Positions 22,193-39,305 are shown, counted from the first letter of the stretch. The stretch is DNA of 64,000 nt from Coffea arabica (GCF_036785885.1 NC_092329.1:5890001-5954000), one strand, 5' to 3'. The notes: generated by a model from the letters alone, not told the origin. Translations and numbers: made by a program.

Positions 22193-25100
22193 ACTCTGCA
22201 CTCTTCTTTTTCTTTTTTTTTGTCAAGAAAAAAAAAATCCCAACTTTGGAGACTACTATCAGAGGGGGAAACTTGTATATGAGATAAGAAAGATTAAAGT
22301 ATAACGGAAGGAATAAGAATTGCAGAAAAATATTAGCATTCCAAGAATGAAAGACACCATCAAGTACAAGTTATCAAGGGATATTTACAGGGAAGAGCAA
22401 AGCATATTCTCTATTCCCAAAAGACTCTTTTGTCTTTCAATTTCTAAACAATTTTCCATGTTTGTGGGGCCTGGCATTTGGCTCTTCATTGGATGATAGT
22501 AGACGAAAAGTGCATAAAGAGCCCAGCTAAATGACGAGATCATGTGAACTTTGCTACAGGTCCTCTGAATCCTGGTACACATTTAATTTTCATCGTGGAA
22601 AACATTTTTGTTAATTTTGTTTTACTACATGGTTTTTATACCCGTGACAAAAAAAAAAAAAAGTGGATCATAACATATTATGATGTGAGTAATCTTTATA
22701 AATGAGAAGCTTAGACTACTATTAAGATTATTAAGTAATGTTTAAATATATTGATAAAATGACCTCTTCCTTCTTATGTATCCAAAAAAGAAGAGAGAGA
22801 GAGAAATAAGAGTTTAATTTAGCACATTATACTAATTTCGTAAAAGAAAAGGGGACCATAATTTTTATGGCAAAGAAAAGGAATCTCGGCAGTAAGGAAA
22901 TACTTCGACGAAAAATTGGATAACGTTCTAGTTCCTCGGCAATCACAATCACAACCTTGTAGGCTTCTTGCAGTGCATCGATTTCCATAACTTGCAAAAT
23001 CTTTTTTCCTGGACCGTAGTTAAGGACCTGACCGATTCTACAAGTTAGAAGCAAATTGTGCGGAAGTTACAACATAAGAAATCAAATAAGAACGTAATAA
23101 GGCTTAAATTGTAAGATTAAACGGATTTTTTATTAAGCATCCGACACTACACTTAAACTTCACATAATTTGTCGCATATATACCCATATTAATCATTATT
23201 GTCGTTCCTTATATTTATATACTTTTTTTTAAATTAATTTTTATCTTTTTTAAAAAAAATCTAACAATTGAAATATATCTGAATCGAATAAACACTTGTT
23301 AGACTGCTCCGTTTTAAAAATACCATGCGACTATACAAGTCACGTATGGAGGTGAGTTGATGTAGCTAAATCGCAAATGGAGATAACTTCTTTCCTGTGT
23401 CAAGTCAGTTTAACACGAATAATCAATATTCTTAATTCCTTCCGGTGCAAGTAATGATTGCATGTGAGCATTTTCGTTAGGTTGGAACCATACAACTTTG
23501 TCCAAATTCTATGCACACGCATAAAAGGGGAACACACGCGACCCAAACAAAATGCCTGTACCAGATAAATTATGCTCCATATAATGTAGCCCCGGCTGAC
23601 AAAAGATTCTTCTGTTTCCAATACGGTAATTAGAAAACCTTTCAAAATATTCAAGAAATTATGTAAAAAATGATGGTCCAAAGTTTGACCATTAAAATTC
23701 AATTGTAGCGTGATACACTTTTTTGGACACGGGAATTACATTTTGCTAGTATTAACTAAGTCAAACGGTGTCACTATCATTATCCTCTTTGCATGAGGAC
23801 ATAAAATATTGTAATTTTTTATGAAATTAATCTTATATACACTGTCACTATTAGACACATAACATAACACGTGTATAAATTTTGAATTAAAAATCTAAAA
23901 TTTGCGCATGTATCATGTATTTAACCATGAGTCCGTGACAACGTATAAAGTGTTAATGAATATAAAATTAATTCTCTTTTTTTTTTTTTTTTGCAGCGAT
24001 TGTTTGTTTGGCGGATACAAAAGATCCAGATGCGTGCTTGCTTAGTCAGTAAGCTTATCCTGTTGAATAGGACGGTGTTGTTTTTGTAAAGACTGCTTTC
24101 CTTTCATCATTATGGCAGTAGGTGCAAACATGTGATTCCCTTTCCTTACCAACGAAAAGAAAATGGCCACATATGATATGATCAAGTTGGTTTGTTTGGA
24201 CAGCTGATTATTTTTCCACGTGTCAAATTTCTTTGAGTCTTGTAGCATACTTAGGAAGTATTTTGGATTTCTAATCCACCAATTATTTAGATTCTTCTAG
24301 ATTGGATTTAAATTTTCCGGCGTTTCATTCTCTTTTTTTTTTTTTTTTGGGTTACAAACCTAAACTATCCTCCATTTGGGTACACAGAAAAAACTTGATC
24401 CCGTTCGTTTTGTGCGTCTAAATGTGTAATTACATCTTCGAGAAGTTAAGATAGGTTGTCAAATTGGGATTCTATTTTGTTAACGTTAGAGTAAATTCAT
24501 TTAGAAGATAGTTGCAATTGTAATCCAATTTCAGTTATCCAACGAACTGTTTCTATGAATCGACTGTGAAGCCCAATCTGTTGAGGAAAAGTCTTCCAAG
24601 CCGAAGTACTGCTTAACATTGAAAGCCCAGCCCAAGGAGCTTTGTGAACGGATTGAAATGTTTGTTTGAGTATTGGTTCTTCAGCCGATGGTCATTATAA
24701 AACAACGCTATGGGCCTAAATCTCCACTCCAAAATCCAAATCAATAGGTCCTGAAACCGAAACACTTTAATTTTCTTTACTTCTTCTGTGATATTTAAAA
24801 TCTTTAGACACCAATCTAATTTTTTATTTAATAAAAATTGATCAACTCTCCGATTATGCGACTAAAGTGTTAGGTAAGATACAAAAAGAACCACACTCTT
24901 TCTTCAATTTATTTTTGTCCCTTCTTTTCTTATCACTTAAATTTCACGAATATATTATTTCGTAAATTAATCTTCCATTGCTTTGGTAAAAATAGTCCAG
25001 CACTAATTGTTTTCAAAAATCTGAGAGAGCTTTCCAAAGAGAATAATCATTGAAACTCCTGATTTAGCAAAAATGCTAATTCATTAAACATTTTTTTGGT

Positions 25101-25228
25101 CTAGTCAGATCTTTAAACTCCCCTTCCATATAAAATAAAATATATTAAGTTATAAAAATATTATCGTAAGAAAAAAATGAGCTACTCAATTCCCATTGTT
25201 TACCTGTAAGCAATGCTGCTAGTTTATA
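22193..25228. other. Gene-poor 3 kb intergenic stretch
   Basis: Upstream flank of the ACBP3-like gene, AT-rich, with homopolymer T runs (23980, 24340). Minus-strand frames at 22385-22582, 22827-23054 and 23400-23702 show no domain I recognise. The segment at about 23822-23975 carries ends resembling the MITE at 12916 (ATATACACTGTCA on the left, AACGTATAAAGTGTTAATG on the right). No gene is supported. Confidence 0.45.
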
Positions 25229-25397
25229 TATATATATTTTTTGACACAGGAGTATCCGGACTTTCGGCCCGACTAATCCCCTATGGCTCGAAAGAAGAGG
25301 TTCATTCCTCTCGAACACATTAACCCCGAGACTCGATCCTCAGTGACCATATTCTAAAGAAGAGCAACACACCACACGAGCTACCCCGGGTTGGGCA
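25229..25397 (-). mobile_element. tRNA-derived SINE, minus strand
   Basis: Read on the minus strand it has an A-box-like GTAGCTCGTGTGGTG, a B-box-like GGATCGAGTCTCGGGG, a 3' body GGGATTAGTCGGGCCGAAAG then TCCGGATACTCCTGTGTC, and an A-rich tail (plus-strand T/TA run). A 13-base direct repeat, CTGCTAGTTTATA, flanks it at 25216-25228 and 25398-25410: the target-site duplication. The 3' body matches the second SINE at 30453. Non-coding, moved by LINE machinery. Confidence 0.85.
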
Positions 25398-25596
25398 CTG
25401 CTAGTTTATACATACACATCACTTTTTGCGAGTGCGGATTAGGTTAGGTGAAACAAACAAAATCCATTACGTAGTACCCCGGAAGATCAAAGGAAAGGAC
25501 ATATAATTTATTGCCCTATCTCCCAACTTCCACCAGAGACAGACAGAGGTTGGACATTTTCTTTCTTTCCTTCTTTCTTTGATAGTGGCATGATCA

Positions 25597-26905
25597 GCCA
25601 CGGATTTAAGGGGGGGCTGGTGGGGGCTTAAGCCCCCCCCAAGCCGCCGGAAAAACCCCTACATCTAGTCTACCTTCCAAGCAATGCTGCTCTGCCAATT
25701 ACACTGATGGCACGGGAGTACGAGGTTTTCACGGTTGTTCCTGTCAAGGAAACATCAAATGGTTCTCGATTCGCTCCTATAGGCCTCATCAGGATGTTCA
25801 ATTCAGGTGGAGCGGTCAAAGAAGTGGGTTATGGAAAGAACATATGCGTCAAAGCACGGGGATGTGGTACTTTTGGAGCCTATTCATCAGTCAGACCCAA
25901 AAGAATCACAGATGACACAGAGGAAGTCCAGTTTCATTTTGAAGAAGCCTCTGGATTGGTAACCCTCGATCTCCCAGTCCCAGTCCCAGTCCCAGAGAGA
26001 GCGCTGTACCTCTGGACCATCAACATTGAACTCTAAACAATTAGTTACAGCATTGAAGGCCGCCGGGCCCCATTAATTTAGAATGGAGCCCCATGCCAGC
26101 TTTGCTCTCTGTAAACCTCCTTCAAAAATCAGCGGATGGTTTTGGATTGGATAGGCTCTATATGTTGCGCAAACCCATCAGAAGAATCTTTTGCTGCACA
26201 CTCCTAGATTTTTAACCATTTCGCCTTATGAACGAGACAAAAAAGATATCCTTCTCTGTTACGATCTTCTAACGCAAAAACTTATGTCCCGGGGCACGAC
26301 CCGGATCTTAGCAGAAGCAGCAGGAATCAATTTGGGCATGATGGGACTTAGCTTCGTAGCAACTTTTGACTTTGCTTCTTGTAGCTTTTCCATTGGGTTT
26401 GTGCAATATACATATTATTATTGATCCACCAGCTTCACTTGCAGGCCCAAATATTTTCTAGTTGAATTCTTGGACTTGATGGTAACGTGCTAAAAATAAA
26501 ATCTGAAGGAACAAATGAACAAGCAATTGTTTGTGGCGACGGTTGAATGAGTAGTACTTTTCTTGATCCATTGTAATACAACACGCAAGTTGAATGACTG
26601 TCTGGTTGTATATATCGAGAAGGATATTTTTGCAACAATTGAAAATGAGCAAATATTGCAGCGTTTTCAACGGATGAAGACTCGCAGAATGCAATTGCCT
26701 CCTCTTCGTTATTCGAGTGCAACAACTACCAATACTTCAAGTGTTAATCAATAACAAATTTTTGGGTATGTATAATTATATGTTTTTATTATTTTTATAA
26801 TTATTGATTCTAAATTTTACTTATTAAATATATTTATTTCGTCACAAAAAAATTTTTTTAATACACTTCAGCCCCCCCAAAAATAAATTTCTGGCTCCGT
26901 CCCTG
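25597..26905. mobile_element. Probable Mutator-like (Pack-MULE type) element carrying a host gene piece
   Basis: A 10-base direct repeat GGCATGATCA flanks the element (25587-25596 and 26906-26915), a length usual for Mutator-like elements. The ends are related in inverted orientation: the left reads ACGGATTTAAGGGGGGGCTG; the right, read inward, is CAGGGACGGAGCCAGAAATT followed by GGGGGGGCTGAAG. The C-rich blocks just inside the ends (AAGCCCCCCCC, CAGCCCCCCC) are typical of a widespread plant family of this kind. No transposase frame is visible. The interior contains the C-terminal part of a raffinose-synthase-type gene (25660-26036) and about 800 bases of unidentified sequence, possibly from other loci. 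Confidence 0.72.
25660..26036 (+). pseudogene. Captured C-terminal fragment of a raffinose synthase / galactinol-sucrose galactosyltransferase gene
   Basis: An open stretch of about 125 codons ending at a normal stop matches the C-terminal end of the plant raffinose synthase/SIP (glycoside hydrolase 36-like) family: YLPSNAALPITLMAREYEVF, TVVPVKETSNGSRFAPIGLI, MFNSGGAVKEVGYG, VKARGCGTFGAYSSVRPKRI, EEASGLVTLDL and the family-typical end LYLWTINIEL. The catalytic domain and all upstream exons are missing, and a MULE end lies immediately upstream. A small in-frame PVPVPVP expansion is present near the end. No disabling change is apparent within the fragment, so capture may be fairly recent. It cannot make a functional enzyme; a short protein could be translated from the ATG at 25707. 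Confidence 0.85.
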
Positions 26906-26915
26906 GGCATGATCA

Positions 26916-27777
26916 TCAAGCCAGAGACAAAGCAAAATCAAGACGGTGACCAAAATTTCTTGTATCACTTGGTTAGCGTGTTAGGACCACCAGCTGTTGT
27001 TCTTGGCAAATCTTCTTGAATGCGTACCACCAATTTACAATTAATTTATAGTGAGCTCCAGCTGTATGCTGTACAAATTCTTTGACCACTATTCTTAGTC
27101 TACCCAGGAAGAAGAAGACCCGCAACGGCAACGCCCCTACAATACCCATCGGTTTATCATTTACGGCCACCCCATGATAGTCTCAAACTACTACTAGTAT
27201 ATTATTATTGTTTCTGCATGGCCGACCATACAATTTCCACCCTCTGTTTATCATCATCTTCGCAGTTTCGGGCTTCAAAAGTCCACTCCTAAATCCCTAC
27301 CTACTTGGTGCTGTTGCGTCTCATGGCTTCTTTTTTACTCCTTTTTTAAATTTAGGTTTCATTTTGAGTTAATGTAGCTCTTTAATATGTTCTATTAGTG
27401 GACTTTCTATACTTATATTAAGAAATTCAATTTGCTAGATAGTATCATGGATTTGTTCTCGATTGATTATTTTGACTGATTATAAATTCTGATTTGAGTA
27501 ATTAGTTTTTGTGATATTTTCAGTTGTTTTTGTATTCTGATTATATATTTTTTTAATTACTACAAAATTTAAAAATCATAATAGCCCAAAAAAATAACTT
27601 TTATTGATTTTGAATAATCAAATTTTGTAAAATTTAAAGCAACCAAAAACAAGGCACATATATGACACTTGTTTCATTATATATAGTAGAAAACTTGGTA
27701 TAAAAATTTTAAAAAAAAGGAAGAAAGAAATCTAGCAGTAATCTCAAATTGAAGTTTTCTTTCGTTCTTTCTTTATA
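26916..27777. other. Intergenic stretch without recognisable gene
   Basis: AT-rich flank of the MULE. A 65-codon minus-strand frame at 26973-27170 has no recognised similarity. Nothing else is supported. Confidence 0.4.
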
Positions 27778-28205
27778 CTCCCTCCGTTCCATTTTGATAG
27801 TTCTAGTTTTTTTTCACACAATTTAAGAAAAAATAATTAACTTTGTTGGAACAATAAATTTATGTTGCTATTTTTCTAAAATACCCTTACATTAAATAGA
27901 GTATAACTTTATATTAATTATTCATGAAAACCTGAATTGATGGTTTATGGAAACTTGAATTGATGATCAAGAAAAATTCAATCCTCATTTTACATTATTT
28001 CACTTGAAAGAATAACAAAGCTGGTTTTTCATATATAAATATGTTTTGGAAAATCTAAATGTGTTAAATGGGGTAGGTTAACAATCTATATTAAATAAGA
28101 TAGTTTATAATAATAATAACCTACATTGAATAACGGTATTTTAGAGAAATTAAAAGATAATTATATTTTTCAATTGGAAAGTGGACTATAATTTGGGACA
28201 GATGA
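27778..28205. mobile_element. Stowaway-like MITE
   Basis: Preceded by TA and starting CTCCCTCCGTTCCATTTTGA then TAGTTCTAG, the standard end of Stowaway (Tc1/mariner-type) MITEs. The far end reads GACTATAATTTGGGACAGAT, the eroded inverted counterpart of a TAGTCCC...GGGACGGAGGGAG end. About 430 bp, AT-rich, no coding capacity. The right end has several mismatches, so the element is old. Confidence 0.68.
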
Positions 28206-28251
28206 AAAAGAAAAACAGCTACAGCTACCGATTTTAGACTTGTGGCTTAAT

Positions 28252-28653
28252 TAGGGCTGCTGTCGAGTTGAGTCGACTACTCGAGCTCGACTCGAGGCAA
28301 ATATAACTAAGCTCGAGCTCGATATCAATTTATGGAACTCGAGCTCGAACTCGAGCTCAAGTTTAATTAAATGTAATTAATTCAAATCAAGCTCAATCGA
28401 GCTTATTCGAGCTCAATCAAGCCTAATCAAACTCAAGTAATAAAAATTAATATTTTATATATAATTTTAAATAAAAGATATTATTGACATTTCATAATAA
28501 TAAAAATTAAAATATATATTATAAAAACTCGATAGAGCTCGTCGAGCTTTCGAGTATTATATTTCCAAGATCGAGCTCGACTCGATAGCTCTAACGAATT
28601 CGATCTCGAGCTCGAGCTCAGCTGCCGAGCTACTTGGTTCAGCTCCACCCCTA
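28252..28653. mobile_element. hAT-type MITE rich in TCGAGCTCG words, copy A
   Basis: Begins TAGGGCTGCTGTCGAG and ends CAGCTCCACCCCTA, an inverted TAGGG(G/C)TG terminus, and is flanked by 8-base duplications GGCTTAAT / GGCTTAAC (7 of 8 identical). Eight-base target duplications with TA-GGG termini indicate the hAT superfamily. Both arms are dense in TCGAGCTCGA palindromes, while the centre (about 28437-28520) is AT-rich. A second copy with a perfect 8-base duplication is at 57914. Confidence 0.82.
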
Positions 28654-29003
28654 GGCTTAACTAATGCATGAAGCCATGAAGTCCTTGGAAACAAAATAGG
28701 AAGTATATCTACAGAAATTTATCATCTTTATTTTACAGTTATTGAATCCCTCTCATCGAATGATCTTACGTTCATATCCAATAGAATATTCTAACTCACA
28801 TATTAATTAAGTTGACTTATGGCTGTACATTAATGTGTGTCAAAACATCTTAATCACTGGTTTCATATTAAAATCCAATTTCCTGTGTTTGTCTTTCAGG
28901 AAAACAACAAAACGTTTGGCATGTTATGTTATTGGCCATATGCTTATCCCATAATTTCTTTTCTTTATCTTGATGTGAAGCAAAGCCAACCATATATTTG
29001 AAA

Positions 29004-30144
29004 GGGAAAATCATCCAAAACGTCCCTCACATTTTGTAAAATGACTTTTTTCGTTACTCACTTTTAAAAGTATAATTTTATGTCCCTTACATATTCACAT
29101 CGGTCAAATTTAGTCTCTAACTAGGTTTCAGATCATTTTTTGGCCGGAATCCATCACGTGCAAGGCACGTGATCATTTTTTAAAGGTAAATTTGTCAAAT
29201 TATATTTTACATAATCTAATCTATAGTCCTCCGCATTTTATAAAACAAATTTTTTCTTCCATCACATTTTATAAAATGATTTTTTCATCCCTCACATTTC
29301 ACAAAATAAATTTCTCTATCCCTCACATTTCAAAAAATGAATATTTCCATCCCTCACTAATTATGTGTGTGAGGGAAACCCTAAAAAAAAAATATGTGTG
29401 TGAATATATTTTGTTTAAACACATATATACATCTATTTGATTTTGCTTAATAATACGAATATCATAAATATATGTATGTGTCTATTTGATTTCACTTAAC
29501 AATACGAATACCATATATTATACGTGATCATTTGATTTCATCTGGTATTAGCTAGTAAAAAATCTTGCATTCATTGTCAAGTTGGCCAATAAAGCTATTT
29601 TCGATCAAAATACAATAAGAATATGCAAATTAAGGTTCTATTGGTAAATATTAGTCATAATCATACAAAAACAGAAGATAGCCCACAAGTTGGGCCCAAT
29701 TACATATATGTGTTTATGCTATTATTATTAAGCAAAATCAAATAGACATATACATGTGTTTAAAAAAAAATGTATTCACACACATAATTAGTGAGAAATG
29801 AAAAATTCATTTTTTGAAATATGAGGGATGGAGAAATTCATTTTGTGAAATGTGAGGGATGAAAAAAATCATTTTATAAAATGTGAGGGACGAAAAATTT
29901 TATTTTATAAAATGTGGAGGACTATAGATCAGATTATGTAAAATATAATTTGACAAATTTACCCTTAAAAAATGATCACGTGCCTTGCACATGATGGATT
30001 CCGGCCAAAAAATGATCGGAAACCTAGTTAGGAACTAAATTTGACCGATGTAAATATGTAAGGGACATAAAATTACATTTTTAAAAGTGAGGGACGAAAA
30101 AAGTTATTTTATAAAATGTGAGAGACGTTTTGGACGATTTTTCC
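29004..30144. mobile_element. Non-autonomous element with ~440 bp terminal inverted repeats (MULE-like)
   Basis: The left arm (29004 to about 29455) and right arm (about 29715 to 30144) are inverted copies of each other with scattered mismatches. Examples are GGGAAAATCATCCAAAACGT against its complement ending ACGTTTTGGACGATTTTTCC, and the shared block GTCCCTCACATTTT repeated several times. Flanking 9-base duplications TATTTGAAA / TACTTGAAA (8 of 9 identical) suggest the Mutator class. The unique centre is only about 250 bp and non-coding. Transcripts would fold into a long hairpin. Each arm carries repeated 'CCCTCACATTT' units of 25-30 bp and CACGTG-type hexamers. Confidence 0.8.
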
Positions 30145-30452
30145 TACTTGAAACTATCAATTGGGGTTGAATTTACGCTTGAAAGCATGTAGTTACATAT
30201 AGTATAGGTTTTGCAGTATCAAAAAATAAATAAATAAAACAATAAAAATTGAAAATAAGGTGGTAAGTTAATATGTTCTTGTTCTTTTTTAATTTAATGT
30301 GTTTTTAATTAATCGTTTAATCAAATTGTGGTTCTATGTTTGAAAAAAAATATAATAAAAAAAATTGCGATTCCGAGACAGATTGAAGTGTATCTTTACC
30401 CATAGTCCATAGATTTATGCCAATTACGTAACTTTGACTAAGCACAGGTATT

Positions 30453-30625
30453 GCCCCTCCTGGGATAGCTCGAGTGGTTTCGATCCCCCTCTTTAGACTA
30501 TGTTGATCATGGTCCCAGGTGTACTTCGTTCGGATTTCAGGTTGGGCGCCTTCCCCGGCCCTGGGGGATTAGTAGGGTCGTAAGGCCCGGACACCCCTAG
30601 GTGAAAAAAAAAAAAAAAAAAAAAA
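30453..30625 (+). mobile_element. tRNA-derived SINE, plus strand, recent
   Basis: Flanked by a perfect 16-base duplication ACTAAGCACAGGTATT (30437-30452 and 30626-30641). It has an A-box-like GATAGCTCGAGTGGT, a B-box-like GGTTTCGATCC, a 3' body GGGGGATTAGTAGGGTCGTA then AGGCCCGGACACCCC, and an A-tail of more than 20 bases. The perfect duplication and intact tail point to a young insertion. It is the same family as the minus-strand copy at 25229. Confidence 0.9.
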
Positions 30626-30748
30626 ACTAAGCACAGGTATTAAGATTGAGTACCGGGAAAAAAACATCAATAGTAATTTCAAGCGGTACTAGTACCAGTA
30701 CTAGTAGTAATTATAGTAATTAATTGGCCGTCTCGTTTTTTCTCTGTG

Positions 30749-30756
30749 TATAAAAA
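30749..30756 (+). promoter_or_regulatory. TATA box of the At2g23090-like gene
   Basis: TATAAAAA lies 115 bases before the start ATG at 30864, in a GC-richer stretch than its surroundings. This implies a leader of about 80-85 nt. Confidence 0.6.
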
Positions 30757-30863
30757 CGAGCGATATCAGCAGCCCCCAAACAGGCAGGGGCGTCAAAGAA
30801 GAGGGCAAAATCTCTCTTCAAAGGGTCAGAGGGAAAGCAATTCTCAGCAGCTAACAGGCAGAG

Positions 30864-32766
30864 ATGGGCGGAGGCAATGGCCAAAAATCCAAGATGGCTC
30901 GTGAGAGGAACCTGGAAAAGATAAAAAACGCCGGCAAAGGTTATTACCCATCTCGTTAATTTGTTCTCTCTTCGTACTATACTACTATTAGTACAAAATC
31001 TTAGCCACAGAAACCTTCTTTCTTCATGTACTGCATAATAGTTGTTGAATCAGATTAGAGTGCTGCTGAATGGGGTCTCTCTGATCTCTTGTCTTCGCAG
31101 GAAGTCAGCTGGAAACCAACAAAAAGGCCATGAATATCCAGGTCCTTTTTTTTTGGCTTTTTCTCTCAGAAACGAAATTTTAATTCAATTTCAAGCTTTG
31201 GTGGTGTAGTCGTTGATTTTGTTGTTTCTTCCGATCTGATCTATCTGTTTTGGTATTTGTGTGATACGTATGAGAAGACCCTTATCTATTTGAAAATACT
31301 GCGCAAAGGTTAAGATTAGAAGGTTTATCGGCTTTCAACTGCTAAATTAATTCCCGCAGATGCTTTTAGATAAAATTATTTTGGATCTTTTTTTTTGGGT
31401 TAATTTCCAGTTAGGCTGTGAAGAATCGGACAAAAATTGAATCTTGCTAGGCCACTTTAACAGGGTATTTTAACTTTTTATCCCTCCGGTTGTTGGAGGA
31501 ACTGTTGTAAAAGAAAGGATTCAGTAAGATTGTTTTCAGAACCTATACTTTATCTCATGGTATATGCTTTTTACTCATTTCCTTGTTATTTTGCTTTTAT
31601 CCCCCTTTAATTAGGGGTGGCTAATTCTTCCTCCCCCTGCCCCCCACTCCCCCACTCCCCCCGGGTGAGGGGGTTTCTGTGCTAATTTATATTGGGATCT
31701 TTTACTAGTGTGGGTTGATTGGGTATGTTATTGATATTAGTACGACTTTCAAGATGTTATCAGTGATAATATGCACAATACACCATCCTTGCTTCCATTT
31801 TTGTATATTGTTAGAATCCTTTATGCGTACTTCTCGTGTTTTAGCTGGATTTTTCTGGTGGCATATTCTGTATGTTATGCAATTTTCTATCGCAAAGTGT
31901 GAATTGTTGATGGATGTTTTGGACAAGCAAATCCTGAATGATATGCTCATGTTTTTAAGTACCATGTGGACCATGACACTTTGTGCCGGATTGAATGAGT
32001 TCTTTGCGTATTCAAGTCCTGACTTTCTGATGTTATCTCCATTGTGGAGTGATAAGAAAGATAGTTTTAGCACCTACCTCTTACTAGAGCAGTAGCTACT
32101 GGTATATTGAAGGTCACTTAGTTTTTGCTCAGTTTATTGGTATTCTTTAAAAGTAGAATGTTCACAGGAGCCTGCCATTTAAATAGCTATTCATACAAGT
32201 ACTGAAGAAGGATGTGAATGACATAAGCTTCAAAGTCAGGTCTCAATTGTGATTAGGAAGCACTGACCATATAGTTATTGTACATCTAGAAACATGAGTA
32301 TCTTCCATGCTGTACTAATTTGCTTAACTAAGGTTAGGTTTCTTAGTTGTTACCACTAATGAACTTAAAGAACCTTGTAAAGATTCTATGCCTGTGCAAA
32401 GTTAGAAGTGTGATTTGTATATGAATCTCTGAAGTTTATGGTCAAAGAAATAACTGGGAAAGAATATGTTATGTACCACCAACATCTCGTATGTGTAAAT
32501 GTTTATCTCTTTCCTCGTCTATGGCCCTTTTGACCCAACAATTATGAGCTTGTTTTGTTTTTTTTTTTTTTTTTAAATGAGTACTTAATGCAAGCTATGC
32601 ATGTTATCATCTCTTTAATCAAAATTCTTGTTTGATGTCAATGCAGTGCAAGGTCTGCATGCAGACATTCATGTGTACTACCTCAGAGGTGAAGTGCAAG
32701 GAACATGCTGAAGCAAAGCACCCAAAATCTGATCTCTATGCTTGCTTCCCGCATCTTAAGAATTGA
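30864..32766 (+). CDS. Small 4F5/zinc-finger protein, At2g23090-like
   Basis: Exons 30864-30939, 31101-31141 and 32647-32766 give 79 codons (78 residues). The N-terminal half, MGGGNGQKSKMARERNLEKI then KNAGKGSQLETNKKAM, is the basic helical region seen in the 4F5/SERF-like family. The C-terminal half is one zinc finger: Cys40-x2-Cys43 (CKVCMQTF) with His59 and His64 (EHAEAKHPK), ending ACFPHLKN. Length and sequence fit a strongly conserved plant protein whose Arabidopsis member is At2g23090, structurally studied but of unclear function; nucleic-acid binding is an inference. All zinc ligands are present. Intron 2 is 1.5 kb and contains a C-rich/G-rich patch at 31628-31675. Confidence 0.93.
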
Positions 32767-34021
32767 TATGAAAGTTGGCAACAACTTTTCAGGATGGGTT
32801 TCGACTACGTCTGTGATTTGTCAACATTAGCGAGTTTGAAGCTGTTTCAGTGCTGTTACTGAGATTGTGTTGCAACTTGTTGATGGTTATAACTAGTTTG
32901 AAACTCTTTGTGGAATATGTTGATAAATATCTTCTCTTATTCAAAATCTGGTTACTATCTCTGAAGGTGGGAAAAAAAAGTGGTTTTGCTGATTCTTTTC
33001 CCTTCCATTTGTGACCCACATGGATGATCATTGTTTCGGTTTAAAGTTTACGGGGCAAAGATCAACCGGGTAAATAGTTGAGGTGTGCAAAGTGAAATGA
33101 ACCCTAAACAAAGTATAAAGAGCAAAGGACAAGGACATTGTTGCCCGTTCAGCGACTCGGGGGAATGACAGAAACGGTGACCTTGGTAGCCAAGCAAAGG
33201 CAGAACTACTCTTGAGATGAAGTTGACCGTCTCCTTTGATATCTAATGTAATGATCCCTCCGCCGTTTTCCGCAATATACGATTAAGCGATCCATGTTCT
33301 GAGTTTTAAAGTGGGCAGGCATTCAACAGAAAGAATTAGACCAAATTTACTGCCTGCGGCAAAAGCAGACTTGGGTTGTCATCCTTCGCATTCGTATTAT
33401 GCTATTTGGAGCATAAACCTACATTTGCTGCTCACAACGTGCAAATATAAATACGAATTCTTGGAAAATTGATTCCTATCGCTCATCACCGTATAAGCTT
33501 TTATGATCACTATTGCTTGATTTTAAGGTCAGCACAATATTCTGTTTCAACCTGAGACTTTGGAAGCTCTGTAGGCAGCTTCCACCGGTTGGAAGACTAG
33601 CTTGACAACATGAAAGGAAACTCAAAAGAAGGCCCCACGAAAGCAGATAAAATTGTACATGTGAAAAACAAAACCTTCACCGAAAGCATAGTGGTGTTCA
33701 ATTAGGAGGGTATACAGCAGCCAATCAGGTGCCCCCCCAAAATGACAATTTAACCTTCAAACTTGACATAGAGCTTACCTTAGTGCAAGAAACACCATGT
33801 ATTTTTAATTTTACCCACACCTGAAAGACTTGGTCTTGTATTTGCACTAGAAATTTACAGTGTCTGAAGGATAAGCGTGCTGGAAGAATGTCGAGACAAC
33901 ATAAAACATTTTTAAACCCATTATGAAGCTTATGGTCCTTCCTGCACAGTAAATATTTCCTCAAAAAAAAAAAAAAAAAAAAGAGTACAACACGCTAGTT
34001 CATTCATAAGCAAGTGTCAGT
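32767..34021. other. Intergenic region between convergent genes
   Basis: 3' flank of the small zinc-finger gene and of casein kinase II alpha, which converge here. It contains an A-tract of about 20 bases at 33963. The frames at 32789-33031 and 33725-33964 on the minus strand have no recognised similarity. Confidence 0.5.

Positions 34022-39305
<5,284 letters not shown>

Noticed and set aside
22827-23054. Minus-strand frame with an ALQEAYKVVIVIAEELERY segment
   Set aside because: Looks protein-like for a short stretch but no family is recognised and no splice partners are convincing.
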